Origin: Promethearchaeia archaeon
GTDB lineage: Archaea > Asgardarchaeota > Lokiarchaeia > Sigyniarchaeales > SOKP01
DNA: 64,000 bases
Direction: 5' to 3'
Assembly (NCBI GenBank): GCA_029856145.1
Contig: JAHQWK010000028.1
Coordinates: 1-64,000 of the forward strand
Part shown: positions 35,321-43,929 of the stretch, piece after piece
Position numbering within the stretch: the first letter of the stretch is position 1
Layout of the letters: each line of letters starts with the position of its first letter
Translations under genes and position numbers: made by a program
The notes under the pieces: model-generated
Told to the model about the DNA's origin: nothing
The model's input: only the letters and a program-made list of their open reading frames with translations
Database searches by the model: none

Positions 35321-35377
35321 CTACTACTATAATATCTACTATTATATTTAAATATTTGTAGTAGAAAAATAGTAGAT
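35321..35377. promoter_or_regulatory. Inverted CTACTA/TAGTAG repeats, likely operator of the RHH gene
   Basis: Within 57 nt directly upstream of the gene at 34890-35309 are CTACTACTAT (35321-35330), TCTACTATTA (35335-35344), then, in the opposite orientation, GTAGTAG (35358-35364) and ATAGTAGA (35369-35376). Two half-sites in each orientation around an AT-rich core (TATATTTAAATATT) look like paired dimer sites overlapping a TATA box. Autoregulation by the RHH protein is inferred. Confidence 0.5.
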
Positions 35378-35469
35378 TTTTGTTAAATTATCTTTATGAA
35401 AAAGGATTAATTTCGTAAAAACATCAAATGATATTTCGAATACTATTAATATAAAAACTAAAATTTATT

Positions 35470-37017
35470 CTATACTATTTTATAAACTGAAAATACCCTA
35501 TTTAATTTTCGTTTTAGTCTATCTGAAAGGTTAAATTTCTCAGAATATAAATTGAAAATGAGCTCATCAATTTTTTTTTGTTCTTGAATGTAATCATAAT
35601 TCATATCTTGCATTTTGTTTTTAATGATTTTTTCTACTAATATCTCAACTTGATTTTTCGTATTTTCGTTCGGTAAGATAAAAGGTAAAGCATGGATTCC
35701 TGTAATTTGTATACTACTAGTATTATTTATAATTCCTTTCGCTAAATAATTATATAAAGAACTATTTAGCAGACCTAAAACATATGGAATCGAGATTGAT
35801 TTATTCTTAAGTATAAATCCAATAGCTTTATTAGAATCCCAATAACATCCTTTTGGCATATAACGCGCTGCTAATCTTGAACTTACTCCACTTATTATAA
35901 TACCTTCTTTTTCAAATGGTACATTTTTAGGAATATCATAATTTTTTATTGACTCTTTTCTCCAATCTAAAGCTTCCATTATTGGTCTATAATATTGATC
36001 TGAGCCACCTCTTTTCAAATAAGGTTTCCACTGATTTGATTCTAAATTTTCACGATTAACAATATTATATTTTTTATCAGGGTTAGTTATTTTCACATTT
36101 CTCCTTTTAAAAATATTCGCAAGTTCTGTACCTTCAATGGCAGCTATGAAACTCTTGTTATTATGTGTGTGCATCCCAATAAATCCTTGTATATAATCAT
36201 CTGATTTAGGGGCCTTTTCAAATAAATCAAGAACTTCTTCTTCAATATCGTTAAAAAAGATGTTAAATGGTAAAGAGTTATATTTAGATTGCTTTATTTC
36301 ATTAACAATCTTAGGAGCTTTGTAATCATTTTCGCTTTTTACTCTAGGGATTATCCTCATAGTACTATTTTCTCTGTTCTTTTTATTTTTATGACCAGAG
36401 CATTTTGTTAAAATAATAATGACAGGACTTGTACTTACATTTTGATTGGAGAACAAGTTTTTTGGTGCTAAAAGAATTTCATTTATTTTACAATTATTAA
36501 GAATAAATTTCCTTAACTTTTTATGGGTACTTAGAGTTAAGAACGAATCACTAGTGATAAATCCTAATTTTCCTCCTTCTTTTAACCTCCAAATACTATT
36601 AATAATAAACATTGCATACGTTTCATGAGCATTTATTTTCCCATAAATTTTTCTTAGTTTTAATTTATTTTTACGGACATAAGTACTTGCCTTGTTTAAA
36701 TATGGTGGATTTCCTACAACAAAATCAAATTCATTATATGTGTTAGGATATAAAGCGAAGAGTGTATCCTGTTCTTTAAAGGAGACCCCTAACTCCTCAA
36801 TTTCATTTTTGAAATTTGGATTGATATCATAAGCTATTATCTGATTCCTATCAATACCAGATTCTAATAATTTCATTATAAAGATTCCAGGACCTACACA
36901 TGGGTCTAAAATTTTGTGGTTTTCTTCAATTTCTCCTAATCTTGATACTATATATTCTGCTGTTTTAGAAGGGGTTAAAACTACTCCTAATTCTTTACTT
37001 TTATATTCGATTAGTAA
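35470..37017 (-). CDS. N6-adenine-type DNA methyltransferase without a normal start codon
   Basis: It has at least 468 aa from ATG 36876, but homology continues upstream in frame. Before that ATG lie YKSKELGVVLTPSKTAEYI and the SAM-binding ILDPCVGPGIFI (36877-37017), which a true methyltransferase needs. A TGA lies just before, and no ATG/GTG/TTG is in between. The catalytic NPPY (DFVVGNPPYLNK) and the target-recognition half (to the C-terminus) resemble M.TaqI-like class enzymes. It is either started at an unusual codon or truncated at the 5' end. No restriction enzyme gene is adjacent, so it may be an orphan. Confidence 0.75.
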   Translation of the reverse strand, partial: LLIEYKSKELGVVLTPSKTAEYIVSRLGEIEENHKILDPCVGPGIFIMKLLESGIDRNQIIAYDINPNFKNEIEELGVSFKEQDTLFALYPNTYNEFDFVVGNPPYLNKASTYVRKNKLKLRKIYGKINAHETYAMFIINSIWRLKEGGKLGFITSDSFLTLSTHKKLRKFILNNCKINEILLAPKNLFSNQNVSTSPVIIILTKCSGHKNKKNRENSTMRIIPRVKSENDYKAPKIVNEIKQSKYNSLPFNIFFNDIEEEVLDLFEKAPKSDDYIQGFIGMHTHNNKSFIAAIEGTELANIFKRRNVKITNPDKKYNIVNRENLESNQWKPYLKRGGSDQYYRPIMEALDWRKESIKNYDIPKNVPFEKEGIIISGVSSRLAARYMPKGCYWDSNKAIGFILKNKSISIPYVLGLLNSSLYNYLAKGIINNTSSIQITGIHALPFILPNENTKNQVEILVEKIIKNKMQDMNYDYIQEQKKIDELIFNLYSEKFNLSDRLKRKLNRVFSVYKIV

Positions 37018-37040
37018 TCAACGCTTTTTTTTATAATATA

Positions 37041-38207
37041 TTAACAACTAAATTCATCTAATATATGATCATCGACTTCTTTTAAAATATCTGTTATAAA
37101 TATACATAGTTTTTTTAAAAGATTCGTGTCGACCTTATCTATAGTATCATTAACAGAATGGACATACTTATATATCTCTAAATCCCCAAATCCAAATCCT
37201 CGGAATCCTTGGCTTTTTAGATATAACCCATCGCTTCTGATGCCAAATGAACTTTTTTTATAGTGAAATCTTAAATTTAATTTCTCAGCACTTTTCTGAA
37301 ATGTATTATACAGATTAATATTTTTATTTGGATTGATAGAACTGCTGAAATATGCTAAACTCTTACCTATGGAATCAAAATTGATAATAATCGATTTAGT
37401 TTTATCTAAATCCCCACATTCATTACAGAAGTGGCGAATTCCCATTGTCCCACATTCTTCAGCACCAGTAAAAACAAACCATAAATTATAATTTTTAAGC
37501 CTTAACTCAGGATTTAAGTAGTAATTTAATAGTTCCAAAACGCTAACAACCCCCGATGCATTGTCTAGTGCGCCATAAGACTTATTGTTAGTGGTATTAA
37601 TCATAAACAGAAAAGTTGTAAAAAAATTGATTCCCACGAAAATTGCACCAATTATATATAACCAAGAGACAATCTGAAGAAAAATTATATAATAAAGAAT
37701 AATAACTATCATAGCAATAACATATGATGTTAACCAGATTCTAATAGTCCAAATTCTAATACTTATAGATAATCTTTGTCCTTTTGAATCTAAATGAGCG
37801 AATAACAAAATTCCTTTTGAGGTATTTTCTTTTTTTTTTGAGGGATATTTTACCACTAAGTTTTGAGAAGGAAGAACTCTTCCAAACTCCAACCTCTCTG
37901 GATTTTTCACAAATAAGAATAGGATAACGAATGCTATCCCAACAGATATCAGGGTTATCTGTTTAAAATATCCCTCAATATTTAAAAAAATTATGAATAG
38001 AAGCCAAAAAGCTAAAGAAAATGCTATTCTAGGATAAACTCTTGAATAAAAGGTGGAAAAGACAAACTCTTGGATCGAGAACGGTAAATTTAGCTCATCG
38101 ATGTCCTTTTTTATTATATTAAAAGCTAAATTCTCTTCTTTAGTTCCAGAAAGTCTTGGAAATGATAACTTTTCCAGATTTTTCCTTATGCTATTACTAT
38201 CAATCAT
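37041..38207 (-). CDS. M28-family zinc peptidase with a membrane segment inside the catalytic domain (copy 2)
   Basis: The protein has 388 aa. The first metal ligand is His138 (LLFAHLDSKGQ), the bridging Asp is Asp215 (GALDNASGVVS), and later ligands lie in GAEECGTMGIRHF, IINFDSIG and YKYVHSVND. Between His138 and Asp215 are about 77 residues with two membrane helices (IWLTSYVIAMIVIILYYIIF and IGAIFVGINFFTTFLFMI), and two helices precede the catalytic domain. It is the same layout as the genes at 28306 and 39156. Its 5' end overlaps the QueG-like gene by 8 nt. Confidence 0.85.
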   Translation of the reverse strand: MIDSNSIRKNLEKLSFPRLSGTKEENLAFNIIKKDIDELNLPFSIQEFVFSTFYSRVYPRIAFSLAFWLLFIIFLNIEGYFKQITLISVGIAFVILFLFVKNPERLEFGRVLPSQNLVVKYPSKKKENTSKGILLFAHLDSKGQRLSISIRIWTIRIWLTSYVIAMIVIILYYIIFLQIVSWLYIIGAIFVGINFFTTFLFMINTTNNKSYGALDNASGVVSVLELLNYYLNPELRLKNYNLWFVFTGAEECGTMGIRHFCNECGDLDKTKSIIINFDSIGKSLAYFSSSINPNKNINLYNTFQKSAEKLNLRFHYKKSSFGIRSDGLYLKSQGFRGFGFGDLEIYKYVHSVNDTIDKVDTNLLKKLCIFITDILKEVDDHILDEFSC

Positions 38208-39117
38208 AATCTTCAGCTATAGGATTTTTATCCATGCATGGAACTTCAAATTGACAAAACGCACATCCGACCGGAAAGCTCGCAAATCTTATTTTCCAAT
38301 TAACACGACGATTATGAGGATTTAAAATTGGACCAATACGAGTTAACATTTTTCTTGCTATTCTTTGACCATATTCGTGACATTTAATTTTATTATGGCC
38401 ATTTGCATCAATAGCATTGGCGGGGCATCTCTCTTCACATTTTCTACAAGTACCCTTTGAATAGTATAAGCAATTTCCATATGGATTTTCACTTTTTCTT
38501 GGAGTAATTTCTAATGGTGCATTAGTCACTACCGAAGCTAATCTGATATTACAACCGATCTCGGTAATCAACCCTTCGTGTAAACTAAAGGTTCCTAAGC
38601 CAGTAGCAAACGCAATGTGACGTTCTGACCAAGTTGAGTAAAATTTTTCCTTTACCAATATACTAAAAGAATCACTTAACATTCCCGCTATCGTTTTATA
38701 ATTTTTTTTCTTAAGATATTCAATAACCTGCCTACATGTATCCTCTTTAAAAGCATTAGCATAATTACGTCCTATACAATATATTTCAGCAGGAAGAGTA
38801 ACTCGTAAAAACTTTTTCACATTCTTGCTTTCTTTACGAATTTTATCATTAAATGGAAAGACGATCGAAATAACTCTTAGATTTGAAGCTGGTAAATTCT
38901 CATATCCTTCTGCTACCCATAATTCAAGTGGAGTTAAATGTTCTGACCCTACAATCTCTTTGTATTTCTGAAAAATTGGGTCATCTCCTTGAGCAACACC
39001 TATTATTGGGGAAGAAAATATTCTATCTCCTCCAAATTTCTCAGGAAGTTGATTAAGTTTACTTGTCTCGAAATAATTTTTTAAAAATTGAGTTAATTCA
39101 GCATTCATAATTATCAA
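38200..39117 (-). CDS. QueG/reductive-dehalogenase-like iron-sulfur protein
   Basis: The protein has 305 aa (ATG four codons later is also possible). The region ATGLGTFSLHEGLITEIGCNI, then RLASVVTNAPLEITP, matches epoxyqueuosine-reductase- and reductive-dehalogenase-related proteins. A first four-cysteine cluster is present (GTCRKCEERCPANAID, with an earlier C near GNCLYY), and CAFCQFEVPC may hold a second. True QueG uses cobalamin and two 4Fe-4S clusters; it is uncertain that this relative reduces epoxyqueuosine. The 8-nt overlap with an M28 peptidase gene indicates one transcript. Confidence 0.78.
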   Translation of the reverse strand: MIIMNAELTQFLKNYFETSKLNQLPEKFGGDRIFSSPIIGVAQGDDPIFQKYKEIVGSEHLTPLELWVAEGYENLPASNLRVISIVFPFNDKIRKESKNVKKFLRVTLPAEIYCIGRNYANAFKEDTCRQVIEYLKKKNYKTIAGMLSDSFSILVKEKFYSTWSERHIAFATGLGTFSLHEGLITEIGCNIRLASVVTNAPLEITPRKSENPYGNCLYYSKGTCRKCEERCPANAIDANGHNKIKCHEYGQRIARKMLTRIGPILNPHNRRVNWKIRFASFPVGCAFCQFEVPCMDKNPIAEDYD

Positions 39118-39155
39118 TAATTTAAAAACATTATATTAACTAAAAATCTAATTAA

Positions 39156-40439
39156 TCAAGTCTGATTGTTTATTTCATTCATCAGGAAAACAATGCAGAT
39201 TTTTAAGGCATTCTCTAGAGTTCCTTTCCTAATTTTATCTGGTGTATCAGTATTTTGATGATAATAACTTGAACGATGTTTCCAATCAGCTGAATTTAAA
39301 AACCCCGCCTTAATATTTGCTTTTGAAAATGATGCAGCATCTGATCCACCGCTTAATCTGCCAAGTGTTTTTTCTAATTTTCCTGCACCAAACCTTTTAG
39401 CTTGAATCCCAGCTAATTCTGCTGCTTTTAGCAGTTTTTGAATTACTTCTTCTGAGTGTCTTGTCCGAGTTGTAGGCTCATATTCTATGACATGGAACCC
39501 ATCTGGAGTCTCTAAGCCATCCATATTTACGACAACTGCATCATAATTTTTCAATTCTTCTAGATGAGCAGAACAGTAACGATGCGACCCACGTAATCCA
39601 CTCTCTTCACAACCGAAACTAATTAACCTAATTTCAGTATTTTTAGGAATTAATTCTTTATGGTTTTTTATATATCTTCCTAGACCTACTATTACTGAAC
39701 AGCTACTTAAGTTGTCAACTGCCCCAGGAACAACATTTCCCTTATCTCCTAGTGGTACAAAAAAAAACAAAAATATGAAACAAGGAGTTCCGATTATTAG
39801 TAACCAAATTGTAACCCATAAAAATATCCCCTTAAGGGTTAAGAATCCTATCAAGATTAATATCAAATTAATAAATGAGAGGACTAACCATGTTAATATT
39901 ACCAATATCCCTAGAAATGCAAGCGGGATAAAACCCCAACCAATCAATTTAAGTAAATTAAATTGAAGAGCAGAATCAATATGACTTGAAAATATTATTA
40001 TTCTCTTTTGCTCCTCTTTTGTTTTAACCTTACCGATAACGTTCTGTGATGTTTTTTTACGAAATAAAGGGTCGATAAACTCATTATAATTGAAAAATTC
40101 CTCCCACATTATTAAAAAGGACAGAAAAGTTAATAAAAAAGAGATTAAACTAAAAATTATTAATAGTAGATCAGATACCCACTGCATAAATAGGTAGAAC
40201 ACCATTGAAACAAATGTCATAATTAAAATTATCTTAATCCATCCAAGAAATGCTTTTGGATGACATGTAAAGGATTCTACAACTATTTCATCGCAAGTTT
40301 GTTCAAGTTCATCTTTTATAACTTTTGACCCCTCAGCTTCTTGTGGACTACACGACATACGTGGCCCTACTTCCTCAACTATTTTTTCCACTAAATTATA
40401 CATATAATCCGCATCTTCTTTTGAAATTTCTAAATCCAT
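39156..40439 (-). CDS. M28-family zinc peptidase with a membrane segment inside the catalytic domain (copy 3)
   Basis: The protein has 427 aa. Ligands are His153 (IFSSHIDSALQ), Asp242 (GAVDNLSSCS), Glu (GCEESGLRGSHRY), Asp (VVNMDGLET) and His near the C-terminus (SYYHQNTDTPD). About 89 residues with two or three hydrophobic helices separate His153 and Asp242; two helices precede the domain (~60-110). It is more diverged than the other two copies but has the same order. It is 38 nt upstream of the QueG-like gene, so likely the first gene of this operon. Confidence 0.85.
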   Translation of the reverse strand: MDLEISKEDADYMYNLVEKIVEEVGPRMSCSPQEAEGSKVIKDELEQTCDEIVVESFTCHPKAFLGWIKIILIMTFVSMVFYLFMQWVSDLLLIIFSLISFLLTFLSFLIMWEEFFNYNEFIDPLFRKKTSQNVIGKVKTKEEQKRIIIFSSHIDSALQFNLLKLIGWGFIPLAFLGILVILTWLVLSFINLILILIGFLTLKGIFLWVTIWLLIIGTPCFIFLFFFVPLGDKGNVVPGAVDNLSSCSVIVGLGRYIKNHKELIPKNTEIRLISFGCEESGLRGSHRYCSAHLEELKNYDAVVVNMDGLETPDGFHVIEYEPTTRTRHSEEVIQKLLKAAELAGIQAKRFGAGKLEKTLGRLSGGSDAASFSKANIKAGFLNSADWKHRSSYYHQNTDTPDKIRKGTLENALKICIVFLMNEINNQT

Positions 40440-40588
40440 TTTTATCGATCTCTATTCATCGCTTTTTTTTAAATGAGATTTGTTCTTAATAAATATAAAT
40501 GCATCTAAAGGACAAAAATATTAATTATAAATGCTTACCTAACAAATAATTTATTATACTTCAAAAAGACATAGGAAGTTGATTCTCT

Positions 40589-41512
40589 TTGAGTTTAGAA
40601 ATTTATCAAGTTATTCTTTTAATATTAATCGGGGCACTTGTAGGAATAAGTATTAGTTTTATTGGTCAAACAGGTCAAGGTGTTGTACTTCCGATTGTAC
40701 TTCTAATAACAGGTGATGCTTTTCTGGCAATTGCTATAAATTTATTAAATGATTTAATTACGTCTGTTTTTGTTAGCATTGGATACATAAGAAAAAGAGA
40801 GTTTAAAATAAGGAAAGATACTTTAATAATTATAATTGTAGCTTTGTCAATTTCACTTTTAGGTGTTTTTATATTATTAATTACACCGATAGGCAATATT
40901 TATGGATGGTTTATACCACTATTTATAACATTCTTGGGTTTTATTTTTCTTTATCGTGGTTTTCCTACAACAGAAAAATTGAAAAATACCGCACATAATT
41001 TATCTCAAAAATTTTTAAAAAAAAGTCGCAAAACTGAAATTTTTGATAAAAAAGAAAAAAAGGTTGATGAAGAATTTGCGATTAGAGGAGAGGATATACA
41101 AGGTTTTATACCTGGTGGATCACGCCTGTTTTATATTTTAGCACTTGTTTTTGGAATTGTTATTGGACTTAATTCTGGTTTATTTGGAGCAAATTCAGGC
41201 TTTATAATTGTGCTTGCCTTGGTTATAATTTATGGATATCCAATCAAAAAAGGTGTTGGTACAGCTTTAATCTTAAGCATTGTAATGTGTCTAGGTACAT
41301 TCATAATTTATCAAATTTTAGGAATTATGATTAAAGGTCAATTCTTTTTTGATTTAGAAATTTCTCTTTACTTAGCAATAGGATCAATTATAACAGGAAT
41401 AATAGCATCGTTATATGTACAAAGATTGTCTGCTAAAACTATGGGAAGAAGTGTGGGAATTGTTATATTTATGTTAGGTATAATATCTTTAATATTTTAT
41501 TTTATCTCGTGA
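40589..41512 (+). CDS. TauE/SafE-family (TSUP) permease
   Basis: The protein has 307 aa from a TTG start. TSUP proteins are 8-9-helix carriers for sulfur compounds and organic anions such as sulfite, sulfoacetate or taurine-derived anions. The two-repeat signature is visible: the first half VGISISFIGQTGQGVVLPIVLLITG with ALAINLLNDL nearby, and the second half IVIGLNSGLFGANSGFIIVL with KKGVGTALILSIVMCLGTF. A ~50-residue hydrophilic loop joins the halves. The substrate is unknown. The divergent partner is the M28 gene at 39156. Confidence 0.85.
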   Translation: MSLEIYQVILLILIGALVGISISFIGQTGQGVVLPIVLLITGDAFLAIAINLLNDLITSVFVSIGYIRKREFKIRKDTLIIIIVALSISLLGVFILLITPIGNIYGWFIPLFITFLGFIFLYRGFPTTEKLKNTAHNLSQKFLKKSRKTEIFDKKEKKVDEEFAIRGEDIQGFIPGGSRLFYILALVFGIVIGLNSGLFGANSGFIIVLALVIIYGYPIKKGVGTALILSIVMCLGTFIIYQILGIMIKGQFFFDLEISLYLAIGSIITGIIASLYVQRLSAKTMGRSVGIVIFMLGIISLIFYFIS

Positions 41513-41752
41513 ATTTAATATTTTTGTTAGGCTTTAATATATGGTAATATTATGGGGTCTCAGCATGGAAAAATTATAAGTAGGGATTATAGGAACAGGG
41601 GTTATATTTAACCTTAATATTTTAGTGTACTACTTTTTCAATAAAGTAAAAATAAAGAGTTGTAAGAATAAACTTTTTATCAATTATTTTACTAAAAGAC
41701 ATGGTTGTCATAGATATAAAGGTAAAAAGTATTCCTTTAAAAAATTGCTGCC

Positions 41753-42880
41753 ATGGATCCTTTCTCGTTATTAATAAAACCTGTTTCTGCAGATTGCAAT
41801 CTAAGATGTGATTACTGCTTTTACATTGATCACCTAGAAAAAGTAGAGAAGAAGCCTCGAATGTCAGATAAAGTCTTAGAGATCATGATAGCAAGTTATT
41901 TACAAACAAATCAAAACAATAGATTTAGCTTTGGATGGCAAGGTGGAGAACCTACATTATTAGGGTTGAAATTTTGGGAAAAAGTAATAAATCTCCAGAA
42001 ACAATACGCTCCTAAGGGAGCTGTTATTAGTAATGGCCTTCAAACAAATGGAACTCTTATTACTGGTGATTTAGCAAAATTTTTTGCTGAATATAAGTTT
42101 CTTCTTGGTGTCAGCCTTGATGGCCCTTCTTATTTACATAACTATTATAGGAAAACAATTGGTCAAAAATCGACTCATGATTTAGTTATGCGTGGTATAG
42201 AACTCCTAAGAGAGCATAGTGTAGAGTTTAATATTCTAGTTTTAGTTAATAATGAATCTGTTAAGAAAGCTAGCGAAATTTATCATTATTTGCGAGATGG
42301 GGGCTTTAATTATCATCAATATATCCCATGTGTAGAATTTGATAAATATAATAATCCGGAGTCTTTTTCAATAAAGGGAGAAGAATGGGGAGATTTTCTC
42401 TGTGATTTATTTGATCAATGGATAAAAGAAGATATCAATCAAATATCTATACGACTTTTTGATTCAATCTTGGAATATTTAGTCTATGGAAGATATAATG
42501 TATGCTATATGGGAATAAATTGTTGCCAATATTTAGTTGTTGAATATGATGGAAGTATTTATCCATGTGATTTCTTTGTTCGAGAAGATCTATTATTAGG
42601 AAATATACTTGAAGATAAATGGGAAGATATCCTAAATTCACCAATTTATCATAAATTTGGTCAAAATAAATCTAATTGGCATGATAATTGCAGAAGCTGT
42701 TCATTCATTAATTTATGCCATGGAGACTGCCAGAAATATCGCACTAGAATTCCTCAAAACTCACAAATTTCGAGTGTTTTGTGTAAGGGTTGGAAAAATT
42801 TTTTTACACATGCTTTACCTCGGTTAAAAATAATTGGAGATAAAATAAGAAACGGAAATAAAATAGCTTCCTCAACCTAA
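41753..42880 (+). CDS. Radical SAM/SPASM protein, anaerobic sulfatase-maturase-like
   Basis: The protein has 375 aa. The radical SAM motif CNLRCDYCFYI is at residues ~16-26. Downstream are the conserved GWQGGEPTLLGLKFWEK, LQTNGTLITGDLAKF, VSLDGP and the SPASM cysteines CCQYLVVEYDGSIYPCDFF plus CRSCSFINLCHGDCQKYR. The SPASM domain binds two extra 4Fe-4S clusters. Members convert an active-site Cys/Ser of sulfatases to formylglycine, or modify other peptides. No sulfatase lies nearby. A SEC-C zinc tail follows in frame behind a TAA (next entry). Confidence 0.85.
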   Translation: MDPFSLLIKPVSADCNLRCDYCFYIDHLEKVEKKPRMSDKVLEIMIASYLQTNQNNRFSFGWQGGEPTLLGLKFWEKVINLQKQYAPKGAVISNGLQTNGTLITGDLAKFFAEYKFLLGVSLDGPSYLHNYYRKTIGQKSTHDLVMRGIELLREHSVEFNILVLVNNESVKKASEIYHYLRDGGFNYHQYIPCVEFDKYNNPESFSIKGEEWGDFLCDLFDQWIKEDINQISIRLFDSILEYLVYGRYNVCYMGINCCQYLVVEYDGSIYPCDFFVREDLLLGNILEDKWEDILNSPIYHKFGQNKSNWHDNCRSCSFINLCHGDCQKYRTRIPQNSQISSVLCKGWKNFFTHALPRLKIIGDKIRNGNKIASST

Positions 42881-42961
42881 ATAAAATCAAAAAAGATTGG
42901 ACCTAATTCTTTATGCCCTTGTGGGAGTGGAAAGAAGTATAAAAATTGTTGTATGAAATAA
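42881..42961 (+). other. In-frame SEC-C motif tail behind the stop codon of the radical SAM gene
   Basis: Right after TAA 42878-42880 the same frame stays open for 26 codons to TAA 42959-42961 and encodes IGPNSLCPCGSGKKYKNCC, a complete SEC-C zinc-binding motif. Such motifs are found at the C-terminus of many proteins, including relatives of this maturase (from memory). The conservation of the whole motif in frame argues for a recent stop mutation, stop-codon read-through or a single-base sequencing error. Confidence 0.7.
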
Positions 42962-43136
42962 CCAAGTGCTATTTATATTGTCTTTTTCAAAAGTAATGTT
43001 AATAGAAGCTCTATAGTAGATTCCCGCTAATATAAGAATTTTCATATTCTTATTTGTAATAAAACCTTACGTGTTAATAAAGTCTTTAAAGCAAGAATAC
43101 TTTTTTGCTTTATTAAGTAAATGAATTGATACTAAA

Positions 43137-43886
43137 ATGAGTAACATTTTCACTGACCTTGGAATTGTTGGTATTACGTACTTCTATGTAATTTTAACAA
43201 TTTTTATCCCACTGATATTATATAAAAAAGAAAAAATCTCTAAGTTTTCTGCAAGAAAGATAGTTCATATGTTTGCTGGTTTAGCAATTCTGAGTTCACC
43301 ATTTTATTTTTGGCCATTTTGGGCTACTATTATTGCGGGCACTTTAACTCTGTTTGTATATTTTAGCTCGAAAGAATCAAAAGTGAAGCAGCTAAAAGAT
43401 TTATATGATGCAATCTCTGAAGAACAAGAGGAAGGTTTAAAGAGAGCTTTCCTTCAAGGTCCATTTTTTTATTGCATTTCAATTACCTCTTTAGTTCTTA
43501 TTTTTGGAATATTTGCTCCAGACCAATTTTATTTTCCAATCGCAGGAGTGTTAATAATGATAGTTGCTGATACATTAGCTTCAGTAATAGGAAAACGCTG
43601 GGGAAAAATAAGCCTTAGCTTATCATGGACAAATTCAAAGAGGACCCTTGAAGGTTCTTTAACTTTCTTTTTTACTGCATATTTATTATGCTTTCTCTCG
43701 TTTTTTCTATTTGGTTTATTAATTCCCACTTTTCAAGAACCATTATCCGTTCCTACTATTTTAATATATTCTTTAATTACCAGCGCAATTGCAACAGTAA
43801 TCGAACTAATTTCTCCAAGTACTTACGATGATTTAACAGTTCCTTTGGGTAGTACGTTAATTATATACCTTTTAACTTTACTTTAA
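43137..43886 (+). CDS. Polyprenol/dolichol-kinase-like membrane protein (SEC59/VTE5/DGK1 family)
   Basis: The protein has 249 aa with about seven membrane helices. Family signatures are FSARKIVHMFAGLAIL near residue 35 and ADTLASVIGKRWGKISLSLS followed by SKRTLEGSLTFF near 140-170, the nucleotide-binding region of CTP- or ATP-dependent lipid kinases. Members phosphorylate dolichol, phytol, geranylgeraniol or diacylglycerol. It stands directly upstream of the archaeal lipid genes, so a role in recycling geranylgeraniol or making a polyprenyl-phosphate is plausible. The substrate is inferred from context only. Confidence 0.75.
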   Translation: MSNIFTDLGIVGITYFYVILTIFIPLILYKKEKISKFSARKIVHMFAGLAILSSPFYFWPFWATIIAGTLTLFVYFSSKESKVKQLKDLYDAISEEQEEGLKRAFLQGPFFYCISITSLVLIFGIFAPDQFYFPIAGVLIMIVADTLASVIGKRWGKISLSLSWTNSKRTLEGSLTFFFTAYLLCFLSFFLFGLLIPTFQEPLSVPTILIYSLITSAIATVIELISPSTYDDLTVPLGSTLIIYLLTLL

Positions 43887-43929
43887 CAGGAAAACCTTTG
43901 TAATTTTATTTCAATTAATTATCAAAATT

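Noticed and set aside
41513..41752. Coding content in the spacer before the radical SAM gene
   Set aside because: Only short frames occur; a weak GGTTA/TAACC hairpin (about 41603-41617) has no clear role.
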